A stretch of 64,000 nucleotides of DNA. Origin: Planctomycetales bacterium (lineage in GTDB: Bacteria; Planctomycetota; Planctomycetia; Planctomycetales; Planctomycetaceae). The stretch covers positions 62,001-126,000 of the forward strand of contig JAPLOA010000069.1 of assembly GCA_026400835.1 (NCBI GenBank). The letters run 5' to 3'. The notes below the pieces were generated by a model. That model was not told the origin of the DNA. It did not search any database and worked only from the letters and a program-made list of their open reading frames with translations. A program made the translations under genes and the position numbers. This document shows positions 35,382-45,356 of the stretch, piece after piece (position 1 is the stretch's first letter; each line of letters begins with the position of its first letter).

Positions 35382-35849
35382 ATGAATCGACGACACGTTC
35401 TTCAGGCTTTGGCATTACTTTCTGCCAGCAGCACGACCTTGGCTGCATTCGGAGAATCGAGTCTGGCAGATGTTGCTGTGGCCGTACCGGAGAATCTTTC
35501 GGCAGCACTGAGAAACTCCCGACAGGTGTGCGTTGATCTTTTGAGCCGCCTTGATCGAATGGACTCTCGGCGCGGCTTGATCACCGAGTTGACGTCCGCT
35601 GTCGGCGAAGTTGCGATTGATGCTCTGCAGGAGTTGTCTGTTCTGCTGGAACAGACGGACGCTCGCATCTCGTCCGTTGAACAGTGTACCGTCGCATTGT
35701 TTCAGGCGTGTGCGGATTCGCTGATTCGTGTTGAAACGCCATTGAAATCGTTGTCTCAGAGTGGAATGCTTCCTGGTCCAGTCGTTGACTCCTCCGTCGC
35801 TGTTTTTGGACAGGTTCGACAACTACTGTTGAGCCTTCCTATGGACTGA
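35382..35849 (+). CDS. Small exported Cys-containing helical protein, possibly four-helix copper-binding (Csp-like)
   Basis: 155 residues from the ATG at 35382 (AAGGA 10 bp upstream). N-terminal MNRRHVLQALALLSA is a twin-arginine-like export signal. The remainder is helical, with Cys in QVCVDLL, EQCTVALF and ACADSLI, and ends SLPMD. The helix spacing and repeated Cys-X3-acidic phrases resemble the Csp copper-storage four-helix family, but there are only three Cys and the resemblance is weak. It follows the LOG gene by 38 bp, same strand. Unknown function; copper binding is a guess. Confidence 0.6.
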   Translation: MNRRHVLQALALLSASSTTLAAFGESSLADVAVAVPENLSAALRNSRQVCVDLLSRLDRMDSRRGLITELTSAVGEVAIDALQELSVLLEQTDARISSVEQCTVALFQACADSLIRVETPLKSLSQSGMLPGPVVDSSVAVFGQVRQLLLSLPMD

Positions 35850-36022
35850 TCCGAAAGTCGCGGTGAATCTCGTTTTTGTTTTGTAAGACGTCCTCAACGG
35901 TTTCGACGGAAGCGATTGCTGCTTTTCGGGTTCGGCCTTTTCTGTGGCTCGTCGGCAAAAGTCTGTGGGCCAATCGGGATTTTCGAACGACGCTTTGAGA
36001 GCTGTAACAGTTCACTCAGAGT

Positions 36023-36736
36023 TCAGTGAGCCCCGAGATACGCTTTTCGCACCTCGTCACTCGACGCCAACTCTGCGGCTGGACCATCCATCTCAATTGA
36101 GCCAACTTCGATCACGTAAGCGCGATGTGCGACCTTCAGCGCCATGGCGGCGTTTTGTTCAACCAGCAAAATGGTCGTACCGGAGTTGTTGATTTCTCGG
36201 ATCACCTGAAAGATCGTCTGCACAATCTGTGGAGCCAGTCCCAGAGACGGCTCATCCAGCATCAACAGTCGCGGTCTGGACAGCATCGCTCGCGCAATCG
36301 CGACCATCTGCTGTTCACCACCGGAGAGTGTCCCGGCAGCCTGTTTCAGACGTTCACGGACTCTTGGGAAAAGCTCCAGGGCTCGTTCGCGATCTTTGCG
36401 AATTTCTGCGTGATCGTTGCGCGAATACGCACCCAGCTGAAGATTCTCTTCGACGGTTAAATTGGCAAAGATTCCCCGACCTTCCGGAACATGAACCAGC
36501 CCGCTTTGCGCAATGCGATGCGGCGGCTGTCCCTGGATCTCTTTTCGTTCGAACTGGATCGTCCCCTGCTTAGGTGTCAGCAGTCCGGAGATCGTTCGCA
36601 GCATTGTCGACTTGCCGGCTCCATTGCCTCCGATCAGGGTTACGATCTCGCCCTGTTCGACTCGCAGCGAACAGTTGCGAATCGCCTCGATCGCACCGTA
36701 AGAGACAGAAAGATTGTTGACAGTCAGAAGTGACAT
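36023..36736 (-). CDS. livF: Branched-chain amino-acid ABC transporter, ATPase LivF
   Basis: 237 residues. Walker A GGNGAGKST, ABC signature LSGGEQQMVAIARAM, Walker B LLMLDEPSLGLAP and the following H-loop (LVEQNA) are all intact. LivF/LivG pairs power the LivHM permease. TAATG overlap with livG (stop and start share one base), the last gene of the operon. Length typical. Confidence 0.95.
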   Translation of the reverse strand: MSLLTVNNLSVSYGAIEAIRNCSLRVEQGEIVTLIGGNGAGKSTMLRTISGLLTPKQGTIQFERKEIQGQPPHRIAQSGLVHVPEGRGIFANLTVEENLQLGAYSRNDHAEIRKDRERALELFPRVRERLKQAAGTLSGGEQQMVAIARAMLSRPRLLMLDEPSLGLAPQIVQTIFQVIREINNSGTTILLVEQNAAMALKVAHRAYVIEVGSIEMDGPAAELASSDEVRKAYLGAH

Positions 36737-37578
36737 TACGCATCCTCCAGTCCGGCGCCCAGGTAGGCGGCGATGACTCGAGGATCATTCTGAACGTTCG
36801 CCGGAGTCCCTTCGCTGATCGTGATTCCGTACTCCAGCACCGTGATCCGTTCGCAGATCTTCATCACCAGCGGCATGTCGTGTTCGATCAGGAGCACGGC
36901 CACCTGAAAGCGATCACGAATCTGTCGGATCGACTCCGCCAGTGCGAACTTCTCCTGCGGATTCAGTCCGGCGGCCGGTTCATCCAGCAACAGCACTTTT
37001 GGATTGGTCGCCAGAGCACGGATGATTTCCAGTTTGCGTTGATGGCCATAACTCAGATTGCTGGCCAGTTCATCGGCTCGGTCCTGGAGTTCGAAGATCT
37101 GCAGAAGCTCAAGTGATCTCTGACGCAGCAGTTCTTCCTCACGCCGATAGCCGCGCGATCGAATCACAGTGGAAAGCAATCCATGTCGATTGTGCAGTTG
37201 CCCTGCCAGTCGCACGTTGTCCAGCACGCTGAGACTTGGGAACAGGCGGATGTTCTGAAACGTCCGGGCGATGCCTGCTGCGGTAATCTCATGCGGCTTG
37301 CCCTGGCCCAGTCGCTGCGAACCCAGTTGAATCTCACCGGAGTCCGGCTGATAGACGCCGGTCAGAAGATTGAAGACAGTCGTCTTGCCCGCTCCGTTCG
37401 GACCGATCAGCCCGTACAAACCTGCGCGAGGCAGTCGGAGCGAAAACTTCTGGACAGCTTTCAAGCCGCCGAACGAAATCCCAATCTCACGCACATCCAG
37501 CAGAGCCTCTGGACCGCTGGCCGCTCCACCTGCGATCAAACCGCTCTTCGCTGCCAAACCCTCTGTCGATGATTTCAT
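36736..37578 (-). CDS. livG: Branched-chain amino-acid ABC transporter, ATPase LivG
   Basis: 280 residues with Walker A GPNGAGKTT, signature LSYGHQRKLEIIRAL (the LSYG form is typical of LivG), Walker B VLLLDEPAAGLNP and H-loop LIEHDM. About 25 residues longer at the N terminus than most LivG. The start ATG overlaps the livM stop by 4 bp. Part of the livK-H-M-G-F operon. Confidence 0.95.
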   Translation of the reverse strand: MKSSTEGLAAKSGLIAGGAASGPEALLDVREIGISFGGLKAVQKFSLRLPRAGLYGLIGPNGAGKTTVFNLLTGVYQPDSGEIQLGSQRLGQGKPHEITAAGIARTFQNIRLFPSLSVLDNVRLAGQLHNRHGLLSTVIRSRGYRREEELLRQRSLELLQIFELQDRADELASNLSYGHQRKLEIIRALATNPKVLLLDEPAAGLNPQEKFALAESIRQIRDRFQVAVLLIEHDMPLVMKICERITVLEYGITISEGTPANVQNDPRVIAAYLGAGLEDA

Positions 37579-38735
37579 GAGCCGACCTCCGCTGGCGAAA
37601 CATCCGAACCCGACGTTTCAGCTTTCCTGCGGCGACGATTGAACATCTCCCAGACTTCATGAATTCCCAGCAAGCCCTGAGGTCGCACGAGCATCATGAT
37701 GATCAGCAGCAGTGCGTAGACGATCAGTCGATACTGTTCGAAATCCCGCAGGAGTTCGGGAAGCACCGTCAGGAAAACAGCCGCCAGCGTTACACCGGAA
37801 ATCGATCCTCGCCCGCCCAATACGGTCATGATGACGTAGTCAAACGACTGCTGGAAACCAGCATCCTTCGGGCTGACTGTACCGGTCGAATGCGCGAAGA
37901 GTCCTCCCGCGACACCGGCAAAGAAAGCGGCAACAACAAAGGCCGTCACCTTCTGCCTCGCGATGTTGACTCCCATTGCCTGCGCGGCAATTTCATCTTC
38001 TCGCACTGAAATCATCGAGCGACCCGCGCTGGAACTCTTCAGTCGATAAGCCACAACCAGAGTGATTGCCAGGATCGAATAGACCCAGAACAGATTCGTG
38101 TACTTCGGGATTCCGCTAAAGCCGAGCGACCCGCCCAGCGGAGGCGGAACCAGTTGCTTCAGCCCGACACTCTGAAGCGCTTCGATGTCTTCGATCAGAG
38201 GTCCCGTCTGTTGCAGCACGACACGAATGATCTCGCCGAAGCCCAGTGTCACAATAGCCAGATAATCGCCTCGCAGCCGCAGTGACGGCAGCCCGACCAC
38301 ATAACCAGCAATCGCCGCAACCAGTCCGCCTGCCAGACACGAACCCAGAAACAACCAGTCACCGCTGCCCAGGAATCCTCCGTGCTTCACCGTGGAACCC
38401 CAAAGCAGCATCGAACCGTAATACGTGATTGATGCGGCCGTGTAACCGCCGACGGCCATGAAGCCGGCATGACCGATCGAGAATTGCCCGGTCATGCCAT
38501 TCACGATGTTCAGCGACACAGCCAGCACGATCACGATCCCGATGATCTGCAGAATCTGAGTGTTATAACTTCGCTGTGGCGCCGGCAGAGAAAAATGCAG
38601 CACCAAAGCGATCAGAATGCCGATCGCGATTGGGATCAGACCGGTCCAGCCGTTGCCTTTCACAGCAACCTCCGCGGCCTCAGATTTTGCAACCGCCGCT
38701 GCATCAGAACCGACAGAAGATGTTCCGCGCATCAT
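37575..38735 (-). CDS. livM: Branched-chain amino-acid ABC permease LivM
   Basis: 386 residues. After a ~30-residue cytoplasmic leader there are eight or nine membrane helices. The LivM signature GHAGFMAVGGYTAA and the later GLPSLRLRGDYLAIVTLGFGEI block are clear. A C-terminal basic tail (RRRRK) is cytoplasmic. It lies 2 bp after livH stop and overlaps livG by 4 bp. Partners with LivH to form the membrane channel. Confidence 0.94.
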   Translation of the reverse strand: MMRGTSSVGSDAAAVAKSEAAEVAVKGNGWTGLIPIAIGILIALVLHFSLPAPQRSYNTQILQIIGIVIVLAVSLNIVNGMTGQFSIGHAGFMAVGGYTAASITYYGSMLLWGSTVKHGGFLGSGDWLFLGSCLAGGLVAAIAGYVVGLPSLRLRGDYLAIVTLGFGEIIRVVLQQTGPLIEDIEALQSVGLKQLVPPPLGGSLGFSGIPKYTNLFWVYSILAITLVVAYRLKSSSAGRSMISVREDEIAAQAMGVNIARQKVTAFVVAAFFAGVAGGLFAHSTGTVSPKDAGFQQSFDYVIMTVLGGRGSISGVTLAAVFLTVLPELLRDFEQYRLIVYALLLIIMMLVRPQGLLGIHEVWEMFNRRRRKAETSGSDVSPAEVGS

Positions 38736-38737
38736 CG

Positions 38738-39697
38738 CTACACCTTCTCTCTCAACGTGGAACCCAGTAAACCACTGGGCTTCACGAGCAGAATCAGAAT
38801 CAGCAGCGTGAAGACATAGACGTCGCGGTAGTTGGACGAAACATAGAACGCGCCAAACTGCTCAACAAAGGCGATGACGAATCCGCCCAGCACGGCTCCG
38901 CGAACATTTCCGATGCCACCGATGACTGCGGCGACAAACGCTTTCAGTCCCAGCAGCACCCAGATCGTATGAGCCGGCTGACTAATACTAGGGTACTTCA
39001 TCACGATCAGAAACCCGGCTGCAGCGGCCAGCATCGATCCCAGCACAAATGTAAACGATACGACGCGATCAACCGGGATGCCCATCAACGCGGCCGTGTC
39101 GGTGTTGAACGAGACCGCTCGCATGGCCACGCCGAGCTTCGTGCGAAAGACCAGATACTGCATGATCAGCATCAGTGACGTGGCCGTGGTAAAGATCACG
39201 ACGTCGACCATACCGATCACCAACTGCCGCGCGGATTCACCTTCACCAAACGAAAATGTCGCGAGGGCTCGGTCAGAAAGCAGTGGAGGCATATCCTGGG
39301 GACTGGCGCCAAACACAAAGCTCAACTGTCCCACGTTCTGCAGCAACAGCGACACGCCAATCGCGGTGATCAGCACGTTCAGCCGCGGCGCGCGCCGCAG
39401 CGGACGATAGGCCAGACGTTCGATGGTGAAGCCGATCGCTCCGCAGAAGATCATCGCCAACAGCAGGATCATCAGCGCGACCCAGACCGGCGGGACTTCT
39501 TTCAGGCCATATCCGAGTGCAGGAAGAACTCGGACAGACAACGAGTAACTGCCCCAGGCTCCCAGTACGACGATGTCGCTGTGGGCGAAGTTGATGAACT
39601 TCAGAATCCCGTACACCATCGTGTAGCCCAACGCGATCAGCGCATACAGACTGCCGATGGCAATGGCTGTGATCAGCGTTTGAGCAAAGTCAGACAT
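38738..39697 (-). CDS. livH: Branched-chain amino-acid ABC permease LivH
   Basis: 319 residues with about eight membrane helices. The N-terminal LITAIAIGSLYALIALGYT and MVYGILKFINFAHSD motif are diagnostic of LivH, as is the late GNVRGAVLGGFVIAF loop. It follows the binding-protein gene by 58 bp and precedes livM by 2 bp, all on one strand. Confidence 0.94.
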   Translation of the reverse strand: MSDFAQTLITAIAIGSLYALIALGYTMVYGILKFINFAHSDIVVLGAWGSYSLSVRVLPALGYGLKEVPPVWVALMILLLAMIFCGAIGFTIERLAYRPLRRAPRLNVLITAIGVSLLLQNVGQLSFVFGASPQDMPPLLSDRALATFSFGEGESARQLVIGMVDVVIFTTATSLMLIMQYLVFRTKLGVAMRAVSFNTDTAALMGIPVDRVVSFTFVLGSMLAAAAGFLIVMKYPSISQPAHTIWVLLGLKAFVAAVIGGIGNVRGAVLGGFVIAFVEQFGAFYVSSNYRDVYVFTLLILILLVKPSGLLGSTLREKV

Positions 39698-39755
39698 GAA
39701 TCAGGAAGCACCAGAGAATTATCGAAACGCCACATTAACGACACGGCACGGACTG

Positions 39756-40943
39756 TTACTCACCCGGCTGAATCGTGGCCACGTACTTTGGTGCACCGTT
39801 TTTCATTTCCAGCATCACGGCGGGTTTCACGGCGTTCCGTTCTGCGTCGATGGAGATCTTTCCGGTAATACCATCGAAGTCTTTTGTCTTCGCTAATTCC
39901 GCAGCAATGGCAGCACCTTCCAATGACCCTGCTTTCTTCATCGCATCGAACAGGATCATTGCCGAATCGTGTCCCAGTGCGGCCAGCGCATCCGGGATCT
40001 CGTTATGTTTCGCTTTGTACCTGGCGATGAAGTCCTGGATTTTCGGGCTGGGGTCTTCCTGCGAATAATGATTGGAATAGAAGCAGCCGTTGATGGCATC
40101 ACCGGCAATCTCACCAAGCTTTGCTGAATCCCATCCGTCAGCTCCAACAAACGGTTGAGTCATCCCGAGCTTTCGCGCCTGCAGGATCATGCTGGCGACT
40201 TCGGTATAGTAACCCGGCACAAAGATGACATCTGGTTCCGCTGCACGAATCGATGTCAACTGGGCAGAATAGTCCTGATCACCCGCCTGATACGTCTGCT
40301 TGCTGACGACTGTGCCACCGAGGGCCACGAACGATTTTTCGAATTCTTCTTCCAGACCGACAGAATACGGTGAGCCCTGATCGGTGACGATGGCGGCTTT
40401 GGAAGCCTTCAGACTTTCGTGCTCACGAGCAAACTTCGCACACACTTTGCCCTGGAACGGATCGATAAAGCAGACTCGAAAAATCATGTCACCGACTTTG
40501 GTCACCTTGGGATTTGTCGATGACGGACTGATCATCGGCACGCCACCATCCTGGCAGATCGGAGCTGCAGCCAGAGAAAGTCCGGATGCCACCTCTCCAA
40601 TTACAGCGACGACACCGTCTTTCGTGACCAAACGAGTCACGGCGGTGCTGGCTTCCCGAGCCTCGCCTTTGTCGTCGTACGTGACCAGCTTCACTTTGCG
40701 ACCATTGATGCCTCCCGCAGCATTCAATTCCTCAATCGCCATTTTGATTCCGTTGTCGGTCGAAATCCCGAACGTCGCCTGAGAACCAGTCAGAGAACCG
40801 TAATGGCCAATCAGGATCTCATCACTATCACTGCCGCCACTACTGCCGCCGTTCTGGCAACCAGAGATCGTCAAAGAGAGGCATGCCAGCAGCATTGCAA
40901 CATGGCCGGTGCGTTGCAGAAACTCGCGCTTCGGAGAAATCAT
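39756..40943 (-). CDS. livK: Periplasmic lipoprotein substrate-binding protein of the Liv importer
   Basis: 395 residues. Signal peptide with lipobox ISGC (Cys near residue 29), then a Gly/Ser linker and two-lobed type-I periplasmic binding domain: IGHYGSLTGSQATFG, AVIGEVASG, FVPGYYTEVA and a later HDSAMILFDAM block. The ligand cannot be read; members bind Leu/Ile/Val, other amino acids, amides or urea. First gene of the five-gene operon. Lipidation at Cys is inferred. Confidence 0.92.
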   Translation of the reverse strand: MISPKREFLQRTGHVAMLLACLSLTISGCQNGGSSGGSDSDEILIGHYGSLTGSQATFGISTDNGIKMAIEELNAAGGINGRKVKLVTYDDKGEAREASTAVTRLVTKDGVVAVIGEVASGLSLAAAPICQDGGVPMISPSSTNPKVTKVGDMIFRVCFIDPFQGKVCAKFAREHESLKASKAAIVTDQGSPYSVGLEEEFEKSFVALGGTVVSKQTYQAGDQDYSAQLTSIRAAEPDVIFVPGYYTEVASMILQARKLGMTQPFVGADGWDSAKLGEIAGDAINGCFYSNHYSQEDPSPKIQDFIARYKAKHNEIPDALAALGHDSAMILFDAMKKAGSLEGAAIAAELAKTKDFDGITGKISIDAERNAVKPAVMLEMKNGAPKYVATIQPGE

Positions 40944-41421
40944 ATGAGTCGTCTCAAAGTGTTGTTTACGACGCGGGAAACTCGTAGGGCCGGAGTTTAT
41001 CGCGGTTCAAAGAGCTTGTCACCCGGTTGGCCGCATGTTCCCGACGGGTTGAAAACATCCTTGTCGAAAATGACCAACGGCCAATTTGCCGCGAATACAG
41101 GGCGATGTCGATCAACTTGTGTTCTTTGTCGCCTATTTCCCGATGGTTGGTCATGAGTAATCCCGGAGGGGGCTCATCTCCGGCTGATCTTCGGCTCGGC
41201 TCTGCGCGGCATTGCATCAAAGCTGCGTGCGATTTCAGCAAAGCGTGCCGCCCGGGGGATCAAGGAAGGCGGTATCTTCGTGGTCAAGACGTTTCGGCTG
41301 TGTCTGTCTGGAGGCAAGCCGAAAGACGGAGCTATCAGGTCGGCCGATCCGGGCGAAGGATCGAGTTAACTCCCTTAATGTGTCCATCATCGACGGACAC
41401 TTTGGAATCCAAAACGCGATG
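40944..41421. other. Intergenic region upstream of the Liv operon
   Basis: About 480 bp with no convincing gene and no strong palindrome noted. It should contain the livK promoter (minus strand). Confidence 0.4.
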
Positions 41422-41856
41422 TCAGAACAGACGAACGATCAGCTGTTTCCATTCATCGATCAGTGGCGGAGTTTCCTCGGTCAATTCGATTCGTTGTCGG
41501 ACCTTGGACGCATTCGTTTCCTGAATAATCTGGATGGGATTATTCTGCTGTTTTGCGGCTCGTCGCTGCTCTTTCAGAAGCTCTTTTAGCCGCATGGCGT
41601 GCTCTTCTTCCAGTCGCTGAAGCACCTGATCAAATTCTGCCCGAGCACGGTCCGGCACCCCGGTTTGATGGTAGTGCGAAATGATTGCGGCGATCGAGTC
41701 TTTCTTTTCCTGGTCGAGCCGAATCTTCCCAACCGTCGGCCAACCCATCCGAAGCTGCAGCCAGGCGAAATGCACTTTTGACGCGGGACTTTCAGAATCC
41801 ATCATAATCTGTGGCTTGATCTCAGAATCGGCGGGACAATGTGAGTCGTGTGGCAT
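41422..41856 (-). CDS. Unknown small, coiled-coil-like protein
   Basis: 144 residues from the ATG at 41856; TTG at 41892 is an alternative. The product is polar and charged, with a helical, Gln/Glu/Lys/Arg-rich middle that could form a coiled coil (RLEEEHAMRLKELLKEQRR). No known motif, no ribosome binding site visible at either start. A signal peptide is absent. Weak evidence for being a gene; kept because the codon pattern and length exceed the chance frames nearby. Confidence 0.4.
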   Translation of the reverse strand: MPHDSHCPADSEIKPQIMMDSESPASKVHFAWLQLRMGWPTVGKIRLDQEKKDSIAAIISHYHQTGVPDRARAEFDQVLQRLEEEHAMRLKELLKEQRRAAKQQNNPIQIIQETNASKVRQRIELTEETPPLIDEWKQLIVRLF

Positions 41857-42082
41857 TGAAATTTCGTTTGATTGATAGAGCGGCGCGAACAAAACGAGAG
41901 ACGCAGCAAAACGTGCGAGCCACCCGGACTGGCAAAGAATGGCACAGAGTAACCATCTTTCGCAGCAAACGACGTGGCAATCAGCAAAAAAGACTGGTCG
42001 GTGTTGCTATTCTTCTGGTTTCCAGACGTTGCTTCCATCCTCGCGAGCGGCATGTTGATTTCGTCGCACCCTGCGCGCATTT

Positions 42083-42146
42083 GTTTACCGCCCAGCCGGA
42101 GGCGCCGGCGTTCTTGCTGGCCGGCGCCTCCGGCTGGGCGGTAAAC
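42083..42146. repeat. Perfect inverted repeat, 26-bp arms
   Basis: Arms 42083-42108 and 42121-42146 are exact reverse complements (GTTTACCGCCCAGCCGGAGG and its complement form the first 20 bases) with a 12-nt loop. It sits about 85 bp upstream of the DUF1553 gene and contains no U-run; it looks like a mobile-type palindromic element rather than a terminator. Confidence 0.9.
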
Positions 42147-42229
42147 GGTGAAATCAATACCATGCCCGACGGATGGCCAGCGATGTTTGAAGTTCATAGT
42201 CGGGCCACTTGTGCCAGCGAGGAATTGCG

Positions 42230-45202
42230 ATGACTTCATTGTGGACTTCAGAATGGTGTACTCATCGCACAGCGTCTTGCATCACGGTGCTCATGCTTCT
42301 GATGACGGCGAGCCCGACACAGGCAGGCGAAACTGCGCATCGAGTCACTCAGGGACTTCACGCTCTTTACTCTTTTGAGCAGGCTGAAAATGGATTAATC
42401 CCGGACAAGTCTGGTGCGGGGGAGCCTCTGAATCTTCGGATCGATAAACCGCAGAACGTGCAGTTTCGTTCCGGGAGGATGCAGATTACGACTCCGATCA
42501 CGATTGCATCCGACGGACCAGCGACAAAGTTGGTCGATGCAATTCGGGAGACCAGAGAACTCTCAATCGAAGTCTGGCTGACTCCGTCCGACCTGAAGCA
42601 GAGTGGACCAGCTCGTATCGTGAGCCTTTCGATCGATCCCTCGCAGCGTAATTTTACACTCGGCCAGGACAAAGGTCGGCTGGACGTCCGATTGCGATCG
42701 TCATCGACTGACAACAACGGCCAACCATCGACCGCCGGGCCGGAGAACTCACTCGCGACAAAGTTGACCCATGTCGTTTTTACTCGATCTGCAGGTGGTG
42801 AAGTCGGGCTGTATCAGGACGGTATGAAAATCGTCAGCGGCAAGGTTGCCGGAGATTTTGCCAACTGGAGCAACGAGTTTCGTCTGTCCATTGCGAATGA
42901 AATTACCGGCGATCGACCATGGCTAGGGGATCTGCATCTCGTAGCGGTTTACAGCCGTGCGTTAAGCGATGCGGACGTGACTCAAAACTACTCCGCAGGC
43001 GTTCCGTTGGGGACAGACTTCGCCAAGCTTCTGCCGCCTGCGCATGAGGGACCGGTCGACTTCGTTCGCGACATTCAGCCAATCTTTCGACAACACTGCT
43101 ATGACTGCCATTCGGCTGATCACGAAGACGGCGGTGTGAATCTTGGCATACGTGATCGCGCCCTTCAGGGCGGCCATGATGGCCCGATCTTCGAAGTCGG
43201 CAGCAGTGTGCATAGTCGATTGATTCATCTGGTGGCGGCCGTAGATTCAAAGTCGATCATGCCGCCGGAAACAGGTGGCCTAAGCAAACAGGAGATCGGC
43301 CTGTTACGAGCGTGGATTGATCAGGGAGCTGTCTGGCCAAACGGAACCGATGTGGCTGATCCGCGTGAAGAGAAGGCGAAGACTCATTGGGCGTTCAAAC
43401 GTCTGCAGGAAGTCGCGGTGCCAGCGGTGAACGGAACGAGTTGGCCACAGACACCCGTCGATCACTTTATTGCCGCCAAACTGGAAGAAGCGTCGCTTAC
43501 TCCTCAACAACCGGCTACTGCAAGAGAACTGATTCGGCGTATCAACTTCAATCTCATCGGCCTGCCGCCGACTCCGGAAGAAGTCGACGCTTTTTGTATT
43601 GCGGCAGAGAAAGATCAAACGGCTGCGATCACTGAGCTGGTCGATCGATTGCTCGCGAGTCCTCACTACGGCGAACGCTGGGGACGGCATTGGCTGGATG
43701 TGGCTCGCTATGCTGACAGCGACGGGCAGGAGAGTGATCGCGATCGACCCACGGCCTATCACTACCGTGACTTCGTCATTCGATCGCTGAACAACGACAT
43801 GCCTTACGACCAGTTCATCCGCTGGCAATTGGCTGGCGATGAATACGAGCCGGCCAATTCCGAAGCCGTTGCCGCAACCGGATTTCTTGCTGCCGGTCCA
43901 TTCGCGGCGTTACCCGATCGATTGATGGAAGATGAACGACTGCGGAATCGCTACAACGAACTCGACGATATGTTGTCGACAATCGGCACCGGTTTTCTTG
44001 GACTGACTCTGGGCTGTGTGCGATGCCACGATCACAAATACGATGCGATCCCCGCTCGAGATTACTACAGCCTGATGAGCGCGTTTCATGGTGGCGTACG
44101 AACCGAAGTGCCCCTGGGGAATACAAACGAAAAGGTCCTCGCGTATCGCGATCTCGGCCCGGACCCCGGCCCGACATGGCTCTTTCAGCGAGGCAACTAT
44201 TACGATCGTGATCAACCTGTGTCGCTGGGTTTCGTTTCGATACTGACAAGTGGCAAATCCCCGAGCAACTATCTTCTGACGGCTCGGGAATTAAGTCCTT
44301 CCAAACAAACCACCAACCAGCGTCGAGCGATGGCGGACTGGATGACGGACACCGAACACGGCGCCGGTGCGTTGTTGGCGCGAGTCATTGTGAATCGCAT
44401 CTGGCAACATCATTTTGGACACGGCATCGTGAGAACTCCGGGTGATTTTGGTGTGCGTTCGGAGGCTCCATCACATCCGGAATTGCTCGAATGGCTGACT
44501 CATGATTTTGTGCAGCATGGCTGGCAGATCAAACGCCTGCACCGCCTGATTCTGCAGAGTGCTGTTTATCAGCAAAGCAGCCATGTCGCGGACGTAACCA
44601 CCGCGACATCGCCGCATCCCGATGCCGACAACCGGCTGCTCTGGAAGTTCCCGCTGCAACGTATTGAAGGCGAAATCCTTCGCGACTCGATGCTGGCTGT
44701 CAGCGGAACGTTGAATACAAAGTCGTACGGTCCAGCCGTCAAACCGCCCATTGCCGGCGAAGCGATTGTGGCTCGCAATTTGAAGGATGGTTACCCTGAC
44801 AAGATTGAGGACTCTCCGGAGATTCGCCGCCGTTCAATCTATCTCTTCCATAAACGAGTCGTCCCGTATCCCCTGCTTCAGGCCTTTGACAAGCCTGATG
44901 CTCAGCAAACATGCAGTCGCCGCGATCATACGACCGTGGCACCGCAGGCTCTGGCATTACTGAATGATCCGTTCGTGCGCACGGTGTCCTCGGAGTTTGC
45001 GGATCGATTGATGAAACAGCATCCGGATAATTTGAAGTCGCAGCTTCGATTGGCTTATCGGCTCGCGTTATCACGAGAGCCCGAGGACGATGAACTTTTC
45101 GCAGCGGAAGCGTTTGTCGTGGATCAGTCGAACCAGCGAAAATCGATGACCGACTTTTGCCAGACAATCTTCGCACTGAATGAATTTTTGTACGTGGATT
45201 AA
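42230..45202 (+). CDS. Exported DUF1553/DUF1549 protein with LamG-like domain
   Basis: 990 residues from the ATG at 42230 (AGGAA 8 bp upstream). Signal peptide (hydrophobic ~15-30). A LamG/ConA-like domain (~50-235), then a cytochrome-like domain with CYDCH near 290, then DUF1549 with CVRCHDH near 600 and DUF1553 in the C-terminal part (residues ~700-960, with LLNDPFVR and LAYRLALSREP). Family hallmark of Planctomycetota; role unknown, possibly polysaccharide or redox related. Its usual DUF1501 partner lies about 2 kb downstream, with a sigma factor gene in between. Confidence 0.88.
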   Translation: MTSLWTSEWCTHRTASCITVLMLLMTASPTQAGETAHRVTQGLHALYSFEQAENGLIPDKSGAGEPLNLRIDKPQNVQFRSGRMQITTPITIASDGPATKLVDAIRETRELSIEVWLTPSDLKQSGPARIVSLSIDPSQRNFTLGQDKGRLDVRLRSSSTDNNGQPSTAGPENSLATKLTHVVFTRSAGGEVGLYQDGMKIVSGKVAGDFANWSNEFRLSIANEITGDRPWLGDLHLVAVYSRALSDADVTQNYSAGVPLGTDFAKLLPPAHEGPVDFVRDIQPIFRQHCYDCHSADHEDGGVNLGIRDRALQGGHDGPIFEVGSSVHSRLIHLVAAVDSKSIMPPETGGLSKQEIGLLRAWIDQGAVWPNGTDVADPREEKAKTHWAFKRLQEVAVPAVNGTSWPQTPVDHFIAAKLEEASLTPQQPATARELIRRINFNLIGLPPTPEEVDAFCIAAEKDQTAAITELVDRLLASPHYGERWGRHWLDVARYADSDGQESDRDRPTAYHYRDFVIRSLNNDMPYDQFIRWQLAGDEYEPANSEAVAATGFLAAGPFAALPDRLMEDERLRNRYNELDDMLSTIGTGFLGLTLGCVRCHDHKYDAIPARDYYSLMSAFHGGVRTEVPLGNTNEKVLAYRDLGPDPGPTWLFQRGNYYDRDQPVSLGFVSILTSGKSPSNYLLTARELSPSKQTTNQRRAMADWMTDTEHGAGALLARVIVNRIWQHHFGHGIVRTPGDFGVRSEAPSHPELLEWLTHDFVQHGWQIKRLHRLILQSAVYQQSSHVADVTTATSPHPDADNRLLWKFPLQRIEGEILRDSMLAVSGTLNTKSYGPAVKPPIAGEAIVARNLKDGYPDKIEDSPEIRRRSIYLFHKRVVPYPLLQAFDKPDAQQTCSRRDHTTVAPQALALLNDPFVRTVSSEFADRLMKQHPDNLKSQLRLAYRLALSREPEDDELFAAEAFVVDQSNQRKSMTDFCQTIFALNEFLYVD

Positions 45203-45356
45203 CGCGTCTGGCTTCCAGACGTGGCTTCCATCCACACCGGGTGGATGACGAGAATCGAAGAAATCCCTCAAGAATCTCTGTCACGTTTTTCTGCCAACAA
45301 CCACTCTGTTCTGAGTCGACGATGCTAAAACCATCCTCCGGAACAGGAAGCCCCTT

